NCBI GenBank assembly: GCA_014885115.2 | Contig: WKLE02003166.1 | Span: 1-25,296 of the forward strand | Direction of reading: 5' to 3' | DNA length: 25,296 bases | Origin: Asterionellopsis glacialis | Lineage: Eukaryota > Bacillariophyta > Plagiogrammaphyceae > Rhaphoneidales > Asterionellopsidaceae | Shown: positions 1 through 10,800 of the stretch, one piece after another | Layout: each line of letters begins with the position of its first letter | How positions within the stretch are numbered: position 1 is the first letter of the stretch | Notes under the pieces: generated by a model | What the model was told of the DNA's origin: nothing | Seen by the model: only the letters and a program-made list of their open reading frames with translations | Databases searched by the model: none | Translations under genes and position numbers: made by a program

Positions 1-743
1 TACTGTAGTGGCCGTTTGTTGATTGACTATTTTGGGAGGAGAGCTCCATGCGTTTTTGGCTGGTGCAGATGATGATCCTAGCCAAAGAGATATAGGTTAG
101 AACAATAACATTAGAACAACATATCAAACTGGGGTCACCTACCTTCTATCATTTTTTTTAGATAATGCTGTTGTTGCCATCGTCATGGGCGTCGCCGTCG
201 TCTTTTTCTTCTTGATGCAAAGACAAAAATACTGTACGATCTGGTATCAGTTGTACAGAATTGGCAGACGGTCGATCGGTGGAGGGAGAGGGTGGACGAA
301 AGCACCAAAATTGTGATTTGATTAAAAGGATTCCTCTTATGTACCAAGCCTACAGTCTCGTCACGAGCCGATCACCGTGATGAGACATGACCCAAGCACG
401 ACTAATTCGACTTAAGATCGAGAACAGAAAACCCGGTTTTGCATGCTCAGTTTTCAAGTGTATTGTGGCTTACGTCATCGATGCATATTCAAGAAAGATG
501 TCCAGCGTCTGCGAAAACGAGAAACCCCAATAAGACACAAGACACAATTTTCCGACTCAGATTCTGTTCCACTGATTTCGCAGCATGACAGCAGCGCCGA
601 CGGGCCATCAGTGTGTTTTTATTTTGACCCAACAGTTACATTACAACAATAGTCTCGCTCTACGAGCCGTGTTAATCCGAGGATATTTCGACCAGACAGT
701 AAGAGATCTGAAGGGTTGATTAGAATTCTGTTCAAAAAAAGGA
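1..743. other. Upstream spacer of the Duc1-PH-DUF547 gene
   Basis: No gene is supported here. A 69-codon plus-strand frame at 443-652 has no recognisable protein features and looks like chance. A minus-strand frame of about 60 codons ending near 160 has an acidic, low-complexity end and no start context. A half CRE-type motif, ACGTCA, lies at 472-477, about 270 bp before the start codon at 744. In the frame of the downstream gene a TGA at 717-719 closes the reading, which fixes 744 as its first ATG. I see no convincing TATA box. Confidence 0.5.
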
Positions 744-3700
744 ATGACTGTGTTTTCACCTTCATCAGTTCCACAGAATGTGGTTGTGATGGATTCTACT
801 AATCCTCGTGCAGATGCAACTGATATGATGACACTTTTTCCAAATAAATTTGTTATGGAAACATCTATGAATGGGTCTTCAGGTGCTGTAAGTCTCCTCG
901 AGAAGAATGAAAATGATGAATCTATAAAACAATCACCACCAATACCAACTGCACTTGGTGTTCTCATTATTTTTGTCCCGTGTAAGAGTCGAAGCAACAC
1001 CAACGATTCCAGCAGTAATCACACGAGATCTAGTCCATATTGTAGCTCTCCTGTTCGGGCAACTCTAATTATGACCGAAAGGCAAATCCGCACGGCTGTT
1101 ATGACTTGCACAAAAGGAAATGGTACTGATGGAAGTTTAAACAGTGCAGTCAAGACATTCAAAAGTTTGAAAGTAGTGGACGACGAAAAAAACGACAACG
1201 GTACGGGTACTTATACTGTCATCAACTTTGGTGGTGGTTCTTCAGCCTTAGTTGTAACGCCTGAATTAATTGCATCTAAAGAGGGAAGAATGATGTTGAC
1301 TAAGTTTGCAGCTTCACCACAAGAATTAATGAATTTGTTCAGTAATGACGACACCAGCGACAGTAGTACTACAAGTTCATTTCAAAGCATAAGCTCTAAT
1401 GAACCATTTACAGATATTGCGGTCAATGATAATAGTATCAACGATAATGGCAGAGCAATCATGACTGAAGACGGAATGGAAGAAGGAAAGGAAGATATGG
1501 TAATAGGGAATGAAGTATTGAAGGATGCACCAAAGTTCAGTACTTTGGATGTAAGTCTGATGCAAATGAACGGTCAATTGGAACCAAACACACCTCTGAA
1601 CTCTCGAGTCGGTATTCCCGTCGAAACAGAACTGTTTGTTGGAAGTATTATATTAATCTTGCGCCCTATCAATCCAGAAGATGACCCATACTACAATGAA
1701 AAAATATTTTCAAAAAAGAAAAGACGAGTGAGTATTTTGTTCCTATCCGAATCTTCTTTTTAGCTATCTTCTGCTAACATGATAGATTAAACTGTGCATG
1801 GAAATAGATCATTGTTCAAATACAGGGAAAATTCAAGAAAGTTCCTGCAGGAACACTATTTGTTGGTGGAGAGATATCTGATGTAATGAAACTTGGTCTG
1901 TTGACAAAGGGGTGCGTGGCTGAGTTTTGGTGATACAAATTGTTATGCAAGCATTGGAATTTTCTAAACAAACATATTTTCTCTCTTTCTTTTCAACAGA
2001 GTGGCTGGCATACTTCTCAAATTGCTCAGAGCCTTTTATCCAGAACTGCACTTTTCATTTGGTGATCGCAAAAAAATTGAAGCACCTCACATTGTTTTTC
2101 CAGCCCACCAATTTTTTGAAAATGTTCATATCACCAAGCCAGGAGATCATCCTCCATCAATATCAGATATGTTTACCGAAACAGATGAATCTCGAAAATC
2201 TCGAAGAGCGGCAAAGAACTGGATATGGAATACAGAGGATACATATTCAATGGGTTTTCATTCGATGCATTTAGATCTTGCCACCTGGCGCGTAGTTCAT
2301 GTACCTATGACTGGAGATCTTGCTTTAAGGACCTTCTGGGGGAATTCCTTCCTTACATTGGTCATGTATGAAAATAGTGAATTAAAAAACACCCTTCATA
2401 GGAGAGAGAAAAACAAGTATTATTTTGCTATGAAGGTAAATATTAGGTGTTCTTTGTTTCTTCATGAGCAGCTTGTATCTGAAAAAGTTCAGTTCTCAAC
2501 AAATTTTGTCAATGCTTATATTGAAAACTTGCAAAGATTAATTTTTTGGGTCTGAATGCATCGGTGTCTCCAGAGGAAGAGGCGTTATCAGAAGAAGAAG
2601 AAACCGTAACTGTTCCAATTGAGGGGCCTTCTCTTGTTCGCGGAGATTCTTTTATCGCCAAAGCGTTAGAACGAAATGTCCAGCAACAATCTCAGGTATT
2701 TCTTTCTGCGGCTGACGCTGATTCAGATAACGAAGACTACTTCTTTGATGCAGCCGAGGCAGATATTGGCTTGGGTCTTGAGGACGAACTTTTTGTCTCT
2801 GCAAGATCGTCATCCCTCGAGAGTGGTTCAACCAGAATGAACACAAATAGAAGCAACTCTATTGATCTATGCACAATTGACAAGTTGTGTCCAGCATGGA
2901 TTGAGATCAGTTCCTCCAAAGGGAAATATGCCACTGTGTATGCTTTTAACTTTGGGGATGTATCTGGAACGGTATATCGGAAATCATCACAATTTTTGAA
3001 AGAATTCAATGTTGAAAATTCTACAGATGATATCGAAGCATTGTGCTCTCCACGGTTATCATCCGCTGAACGACACCGGCGAATAATGGGGCATACTCTT
3101 TTGAAAGCAACAGCAAATACAACAGATGAAACTATCAAGGGTAAAATTATCGATTTCCAGAAGCTAGAAACACCTTTTGAATCCACATTTCTACAAAAGC
3201 AGTCGCCTTTGTTGCCTTCGTCGAAAGTTAAAGACAGTATTCTAATTGCGAATGTTGCCCGTGCACTCCACGAGCGTCACTGGGTAGAGGAAGTTGTAAG
3301 AATTCACGGAAAGAAAGTTTCATTTTATCCACTCTTCAAACAAAAACCGACACATCGAATTTCCTTGCAAAATATTGTTAAGGTGAGCACACTCAGTAGA
3401 AACAAATGTCCAGAATTTCCTTTAAATCATTTCATGGCCATTGAAACACTCGGGCGTACAATATACCTCATGTTCAAAAACGAAAAGGATAGAGATGAAT
3501 GGGTTCAGTTGTTGACAAAGATTTCAACGATGCCGTCGTCACCATCTAAGTCACAAGTTCAAAAAGGTAATGCTGAAAACCGTATCAGTTCAGATATGGT
3601 TCTTATGATTGATGATCCTACAGATGAGTTTTTGCATAAACCTTCTCTCTGGAATTGCAAACAAAGACGCATATTGAATTGTCGAAAATTTCTGTTCAAC

Positions 3701-4522
3701 GGCTCTCATGATAGTACCGCACATAGCTCTCCATCAAACCTTGTTGAAGATGCATTGCGTCGCGCGCTAGATCCTGTAGAAGAAGAGCATTCGGAAGAAA
3801 AAAACTTACGTGCCTTTTTGAATAGCGCGTGTGAACTCAAGGGTGCTGATTTGTCTAAAGTGGCAAATGAAAAAGAAAGATTGGCATTTTTTCTCAATTT
3901 ATACCATGTTATGATTATGCATGCCTTCTTGGTTTTGGGACCACCCGATTCTAACTTCAAGTGGCTCAAATACTTCAATATGATATCCTATCAATGTTCA
4001 GATGATATATTCTCCTTAGCAGAATTGGAACATTGCATTATTCGTGCGGCTATGAATTACCCATCACAATTTATTTCTAAATTTGTGTTGCCCAAATCTC
4101 AGTACTTCTTTGGATTAACCAAAGGTGATTATCGTGTTAACTTTGCCTTGAATTGTGGATCATCAAGTAATCCCGGATTTGTTCCAATCTATACGGCAGA
4201 TCAAATTGATATGCAACTCGACAAAACAGCAGCAGCGTACTTGCAACGCGTGGTTGAATTCAAGAAGTCATCCAAGAGTGGTGGTGGACTTACAGTGATA
4301 CTTCCTAGAGTATGTCAATGGTTTGCAGATGATTTTGCCAATGGCTCTAATGAGAGTGTATTGCGTTCGGTGCAGAAGTATTTGGATCCTGCTCAACAGG
4401 ACGTATTATCCAAAATCACCTGGTTAGGTGATGTATCGGTAAAGTATTTGAATTTCTCGTTTGAATGTAGCAATTTAATGTTGGAAGAAGAGGAACAGGC
4501 AGTAAATAAATCGTTATCTTAA
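744..4522 (+). CDS. Duc1 (DUF1769)-PH-DUF547 multidomain protein, four exons
   Basis: Exons 744-1727, 1826-1911, 2000-2435 and 2537-4522 join in frame to 1163 residues. The start is the first ATG after an in-frame TGA at 717. A serine/asparagine-rich N-terminus is followed by a Duc1/DUF1769 domain (about 310-510): KKVPAGTLFVGGE, then a SFGD and PHIVFP pair, then FHSMHLDLATWRVVHVP and a YYFAMK end that continues across intron 3. Next comes an acidic stretch with an FFAT-like core YFFDAAE (570-576), a PH domain (about 738-835, closing with DRDEWVQLLTKI), and DUF547 (about 904-1105, with ERLAFFLNLYHVMIMHAFLV and NFALNCG). Fission yeast Duc1 acts at the cell cortex and PH domains often bind phosphoinositides. 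A role in membrane contact or lipid handling is therefore inferred, not shown. There is no signal peptide or membrane span. The DUF547 signature lacks its usual second cysteine. Domain calls are from pattern recognition; PH and DUF547 are the surest. Confidence 0.85.
1728..1825 (+). other. Intron 1 of the Duc1-PH-DUF547 gene
   Basis: 98 bp, donor GTGAGT, acceptor ACAG. It is phase 0. Splicing joins the KKRR end of exon 1 to GKFKKVPAG, restoring the start of the Duc1 core. Without removal the frame ends at a TAG at 1761-1763. Confidence 0.85.
1912..1999 (+). other. Intron 2 of the Duc1-PH-DUF547 gene
   Basis: 88 bp, donor GTGCGT, acceptor ACAG after a pyrimidine-rich stretch. It falls after two bases of a glycine codon and joins LLTKG to VAGILLKLLRAFYPEL inside the Duc1 domain. 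The unspliced frame hits a TGA about 20 bases past the donor. Confidence 0.85.
2436..2536 (+). other. Intron 3 of the Duc1-PH-DUF547 gene
   Basis: 101 bp, donor GTAAAT, acceptor AAAG, phase 0. It joins YYFAMK to INFLGLNASVS, where the frame then stays open to 4522. The acceptor has a weak pyrimidine tract, so the exact 3' site is slightly less certain than for the other introns. Confidence 0.75.
2732..2758 (+). other. FFAT-like motif (VAP-binding candidate)
   Basis: Residues 568-576 read E-D-Y-F-F-D-A-A-E and follow an acidic run rich in D, E and N. The classical FFAT core is E-F-F-D-A-x-E preceded by acidic residues, and it binds the MSP domain of ER-resident VAP proteins. Positions 2 to 7 match; position 1 is Y instead of E. 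The motif lies in a presumably disordered linker between the Duc1 and PH domains, where a working FFAT is usually found. Function is inferred. Confidence 0.55.
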
Positions 4523-4838
4523 GTGGTTAGCACCAAAATTTTAAAATGTTACCAGAGGAGAGTACTTCATTCATATAGTCTATTAGACATCATGATCTGT
4601 TCGCATATTAGAATCACCGACTGGAAGCATGTCACGCGATGGGCGTCGCATGTTGCCGTGAGCCGTGAGCGGGCTGGTTGTACCAAATTGAGTTGGCATT
4701 TTATGCACCCGAAGTGGTCGGTTCATTGTTCAATTGGCGCCTAGAAAAATTTAAAAATTTAAATTTGATTGATAAATACAGAATTATCTTGTTGTTTGCT
4801 CGATGTCGCTCTAACCTACGATTCTTACATAGACAAAA
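4523..4838. other. Convergent gap between the Duc1 gene and ATM
   Basis: 316 bp separate the two stop codons. The centre holds a short direct repeat of CCGTGAG near 4655-4670. The stretch from about 4745 to 4775 is AT-rich with repeated AAAATTT blocks, a plausible 3'-end region for both transcripts. Two short plus-strand frames here (4523-4744 and 4678-4962) carry no recognisable protein features. Confidence 0.5.
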
Positions 4839-7800
4839 TTATACCCATGGAGCCCAACCAACAAATATCGAACACAAATTTTCAGGGTCCCTAGCCGAGT
4901 TGATCAGGAGCTGCACCTGCCCAGCAACACTTTGCCTTTCTCCAGCAGTTCCATCTTCGTAGCCTTGAAGTTTTTCATTAATTCTAGCAATAGCACGAGT
5001 TGCGTCCTCATTGCCAGATGTATTGTCACACTTGACATTTTGTTCGAAGTCGTCACCCCGAAGAAAATCGCTGTCCTCTTCACGCTGGCGCCTCTTGACA
5101 GGACTCACGTTCCATTTATACATAGGGTCGGATACAACTGCAGACAAAATGGTCATTAGTGAACTGGCATTCTCTCTTAAAACGGCAGCAGTAGCTTCAG
5201 CTGCCCGAGAGAATGTGCCCTCTGTCCCATTAGGGCCCATGCCATCTACGATATCTCTCGTGAGACGGAACGGTACGGTTTCAGGAACGCTTAAAATCTT
5301 TCCCTGTTCAAAGACAACGCCAAAATCAATATGTACAATTTCTCCTGTCTTTTCATGAATCAAAATATTTTGACAGTGTCTGTCACCGATGCCTAATATG
5401 TGTCCAACGATGCTGTTAACAGCGCAAGACCTAGTGTACATCATCTTCGCAGCATGCCACATTTGTAGTGAGTGGGAGAAACGCTCTACAAAGAAAAAGC
5501 GAAAAGCGGGAGAAAAGTGACTACATATGACATCGAATGTTTCTCGTTGAGCGGAAATGGGTGAGTTCTTGTAGTGCGTCGAACACAGCCCCCCGGACCA
5601 TTCGCCAGGATAGTATTTTGCGTGTGCACCAAGACGCCTTGATCTTCCATTGAGGTATTCATGGAATGATATGGTGTCATTTACCCATTCTAATACTCCT
5701 GCTGCCGGACTTAAAGGGATAATATTATAAGTCACAACTTTTAATTGATTGGCTGCATGAGATGTGGTTCGTAATTCTTGATTACTACGAGAAGAAGACT
5801 TTCTGTATTTCATCAAGTCATTCACATAAGTGAATACTTGCTCCATTACCGCATCTTGGCGGATGTCATCGTTGCCTTTCACAAGCTGCTTAAATCGAGT
5901 ACCCTTGGTTCCTTGGCAAATTACAATTTTAGGGCGGTGAATTCCTGTTTCTGTGATAGCGAAGTCAGCTTCAAATCGTTCAATGCGTTCTGAACCGATT
6001 GGGTCCTCGGTACCATCGCCGTAGTCAGCCTGGGGGCGCAGGTTCGGAGGTTTTGTCAGAACGCAAGGAGGGCATTTGTGAAGCTTCACGGAACTAAAAC
6101 ACTTATCAAGCCTTGTCTTACAGAGTTTCTTCGAATGGAGATCTTGATATGATATACCTGTCAGCTTCTTCTCTCTGTGATAAACATCAGTCGGGGCAAG
6201 AGCCAGGTCAATATACGATTCGACTAGACTACCATATGAGTCAAGCAGGTCTGAAACAAAAGCTGAATCTGCCCTCGTTAAGAGCGACAGAATTTTCTCA
6301 GCAGCGACAACCTTGGAATTTCCAACATTAAGGTGGAAAGCATCCCCAGTGGATCCAACTTTTTTTCCGTTAGATAAAGCTATAAGTTGGACTAAACAAT
6401 GATATGGATGATCGGCACACATTCGGAGTACAAGTTGTTGTAAAGTATCTTGAAATTCTGAATTTGTATCTGGAGACATCCCATTCACTTCGTCAATTCG
6501 TGAAAACAATTGGTAGGCAAGAGGAACAAACCGAAAACTTGGAATCTTCTTCAAAGACTCTGACAAGATATTATTGATTGAATTTCGAGCAAAATTTTCA
6601 AACCACAAGGACACCATTCGATAAACGTGTCTTGATACGTCATAATTTGCATTATCACAAAGTGTAAGTGCAGACCCGTATGACTCCAGGGCGAGAGACA
6701 AGAACACCGGAAGGGAAGATTCAACCTTCTTGCGCTCGCCGAGAATCAATTCGACTTCTTTCCGCAGCCGAAATGTGTACACATATGTGTCATTATACCT
6801 CTTTTTCAATTCTTCTTTATCCCGGTTCTTCTTTGAAGATTTTTTTTTAAAACTTTCCAACAAAGTTTCGCACTCTTCCAATTCACTTTCTCTTTGCTTT
6901 GCATCTTCACCTGCCTGCTTCCAATCTCGACTTGAAAGACGCTCAGAGACACTCTCGTATAGATTTGCTACTAGCTCGGCGAGCGTGAAATGCGCAGTAG
7001 ACGAGAGTGATGCACTCCTACTATCATTCCTAGAGCTATGAATCATTTCTGCCATCTGTTTAGCAGGTTTCAGATAGGTCTGCAAAATTGCTTTAGCTGG
7101 TTCGACTTTATAATCTGTCATCCAACGGCCGACTTTCAGAAGAGCCTCAGTGCATAACATTTTTCCGTTATCGGTCAGGGCTTCTTTTGATTCTTCTCTA
7201 CGAAGATGATTAACCAGTAATTTGGCAATTCGAATTGCATTAGAAAAATCGCCTTGACTTTCCTTTATCTTCGCCTCTTCTAAGTGAAGCTGAAAATGGG
7301 CGTCTGCAAAGCCCACACAATTTAATAGCGTGTCCTTCTCAGAAAGTATTAGGTGGCGAAGACGTTGGAGAGATCCGCTTGCACTTTCGGCGTCGCCATA
7401 CTCTCTAGCAGAAGAACAAGAAAGACAAAGGTGTGAAATCAGAGGCATAGTCCGGCAGGATTCTGAATGTGAAGCTTTAGATGCCATAATCCGCAATGTA
7501 ATTTCTCTGATCGAAAAGGCAAATTCTTCGTTTCGGTGAGAAAAGAACGATCCGTTTCTGATGCCTTCGAAATTCAATAAAGAGACATCCTGTGTAGGAA
7601 CGCTATCATTCGCCAAACCCCACCGAGCGCAAAGCTTCTGTATGTTACTGGTGTCCGTGGCAAGGTCGTTCAAGTCGTTCAAAACTTGAAACTTTTCAAC
7701 AAATCTAGACAAATCCTCAGCAAGCGCTTCAGCACCTACAAGAACACCAACTCTTTCCAGGGCACACTCGCGAGCACTGAATAATCTATTACTAAAAGCT

Positions 7801-10800
7801 TCTATATCGTCCTGCACCAAAGATTCGAAAGATTGCGTCAAAATTTCGTAGAAACCTTGTTGGATTGATTCAGTTTGAGAATATATTGCACTGGGTAGCC
7901 CAACGGAAGTGCCATACGAAGGGTGGTGTCCAGTTGTACTTTGAGATGTTGGCATTGCAAGGGAATCGTCCCACTGGAGAAAATGGAGAGATTGTTGGAA
8001 CCATTTGTCTCTCAGCATCGACTTTTGGGGTACAGAAAGTTCGTCGAGCCTCCTACTGTTAGAAAGAAGCCCATCAAGATTGGTCTTCAGAATATTTTTA
8101 AGACCCAGGTTTTCCATGCATTTTACTATCAAAAGAGATGTAGAAGCTTGGTTCGGCCTAACATTCCACTTAGTATCCAGATTACGAAGGTCTTCAAGAG
8201 TTCTCAACTCAGCAGAGGAATCACCAAATGCATTTACATCTTCACGATCGAACTGCAACGCAGAGACACGAGTTTCAACAGCCCGAAGATCCTCGCATTC
8301 GTGCAAATGTAAGTAACAGGATTTCAGCAGCCCGGCTAACTCGATGGCTCGAGAAAAATCATCATCAAAACTGATCCTACTTGTTGTGCTTGGGGAACTT
8401 TCCATATTTCCGAAACCACTAATGTTGCGAACTGCATAGTTTGCATCGAGGCATCTACCTTCGGCGATCTTCTCGAGAGCTCCTACTGAACAACCATACC
8501 AGTTATCGCAATACATCTCAATGTAAAAAAGAGCAGTAGCGAAGCGCTTCGAATGTAAACAAGCTCGGACAACATCAAGCCCGTCCAAGTTTAAAACAAT
8601 GCCAAATGGAACGCCTTCCCAAAGTGGGCTCTGGTCAATGTTCTCATTGTAAATTCGACCACTTGTGGATCCAGGTGTGGCTCCTGGACTCGTAGACTTG
8701 CGACCAGGTAATGACCGGACATTAGTCTTATGGCTCTTTGATGACAAAAATCGTTTTAAGGTGATGGTGCGCAACATCTCTAGTGTATCAATTGCTAGTT
8801 CTAGGGCCCGTGTGTCTGTTGCTGATATAAATGGCACATTTGTATTTAGTTGAGTGGTAGAAGATGCAAGCAGTACTGAAAAACAAAGTGAGAGCTGACG
8901 ATGTTCTGTACTATTTGAGTCGCCAATGAACGTGTCCACACGAACATTGTCTCGCACCGACTTTCTTCTACTTTCCACCTGTACAGGGGTATTGAGTAAA
9001 TCAAAGATGATGCCGGGGAAAAGCATTGACGCAAATCCCTGTTCTAGTGCACTCATTTCTGCACAAAGTCGGAAAAAAAGCCTATCACCCAGTGCATTTG
9101 AATTACTTTTTTCTGTGGCCAAATTCTCGCCATAACAGCATGTGATAAGTGCAAATACTAAGTGCCTTATCCATTGATCAAAGGAATTTTTTCCTGTATT
9201 CGAGCACTGCCACAGTTTCGTATTCCAACACCAAGATCTGTCTTCTGTGCCAGTGAGATCAAAATTAATGGAAAGGCTACGAAAGTGTTCTTCTATTGCA
9301 GAAGAGTTGAGTCGTCTTGTCGCTTTCTTCTGGTTACGAAACGGCATAAGCAGCCGTTTGGATTCTCCGTCCTTGATCAGTTGCCAACTTTCTCTGCCTT
9401 CTTTGGTCCCTAGGAGCGCTTTTGCTGTTTCCATGGCAACTAAAGAGGTCTGTGCACGAGGCGACATGAGGTATTTACTTAGTAGCTCCAGAGCTTTCGC
9501 CTGCAATTCAACGATGAACCTGTTTGCATTAAAGTTCTTACCAATTAAGCTAAGACAGGTTGATCTCTCAAACTCTAGAGTCGAAAGATCGGCGATCTCG
9601 GATGGGCAAAGTTCCCCCAGGCACTGGCTCGCAGCAGATCTGATCTGAACGGGCATATCTGAGTCACAGAGAGCAACTAACTCTTGAACTATGGAAACCA
9701 CACTCTTTTTCTCCTTGGGATTATCTTGAAAGTATTGTCTATCTCTGCGACGTCGTAATCTATTCCATATATGTTTCAGATCCCCTAATACTAATCTTGC
9801 GTCGATGGTAAGAAAGTCGCTCACGGTGCCTCCTTTTCCCTGCGAAGAGCTGTGAAGTGAGAAACGGCCATCTCTAAGAGTCTTCGCTGTTTTGTGCAAG
9901 TCAGAAAGATCATCTTCTTGGATATAGTCAATGTCGTCAACAGTTTTTTTCAGCAGTAAATGACCTGCAAATTTTACATTCGTAGAGGACAAAAAATCCA
10001 TCTTTGTACTTTGCGTTGCAAGAGTCCCAATAGGTTTAATTGAATGGCTTGGCAAAGCTTGAAGGTGTGAATGAAGTTGAAGAACGCAATTAAGAGCGTC
10101 GTACGAAAGAGTCAATAAGTCCCTCACCTCGTCTGACAAATGACTTGCATAGGTAGTGACTGCGATACTGTTTTGTTCCTCCTTCTTCTGGTTTACTTGC
10201 TCTTCCTGGTTAAATTCCCACGAATATTCTGTGTCCATTTCGAACGCATTCTTTCTGAACAAAAGCAAGCCCAAACTTTTCTTCCTTTTTGAGTTGCATT
10301 TGATTAATTTGTTGGTGCATATTGAAATCAGATCCTTTTGAGCTTCTTCGTGTACTTGCAACAGTGCACCGATCACTCTGTATAATACAAAAGACAATTC
10401 TCTCAGAAAATCTTGGTCTGGTCTGGTTTCAATCACCAATGTAAATATGTTTAGGATCTTCTCTACTGCTCGAGATCTTAGACATCGTAGGGTTTGCTCG
10501 AGCATGATGTCAACTATTGTATGAATGCCAAAGCTCAACTGTGTACCTGTGGTTTTTCCGTGTTCAATCCGTCCAAGTATTAGATCGTAAACAATACTAA
10601 TTGCTTTCCAGCACCTCTCTTTATCAACGGTGGCGGATGCAAGGTAGAGGTAACTTTTGGCGTGTACTAAGCATTCAGTAAAACTGCTGCCAATATCTTG
10701 CAGAAGATCACAATATTCATCATCAAAAGAATTTTCGATGCCTCTTATTTCGGCAACAAAATCTTTGATAGAATTCACATAATCCTGTTCAGAAAGAGTC

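Noticed and set aside
160..335. Minus-strand frame of about 60 codons ending in an acidic tail
   Set aside because: No ATG with context and no recognisable family; the acidic end comes from a GTC/GCC-type simple repeat.
443..652. 69-codon plus-strand frame upstream of the Duc1 gene
   Set aside because: Low-complexity and basic, no domain, in a different frame from the gene, and no splice pattern linking it.
1826..2560. EDR2 C-terminal domain (DUF1336) instead of Duc1
   Set aside because: The KKVPAG start is similar, but the SFGD, PHIVFP and FHSMHLDL pattern and the order of blocks fit Duc1 better.
2737..3186. 149-codon minus-strand frame inside the Duc1-PH-DUF547 gene
   Set aside because: Antisense shadow of exon 4; the plus strand carries clear domains.
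4639..4650. ATGGGCGTCGC shared between 185 and 4639
   Set aside because: An 11-base match between two spacers of this length can occur by chance and has no wider similarity around it.
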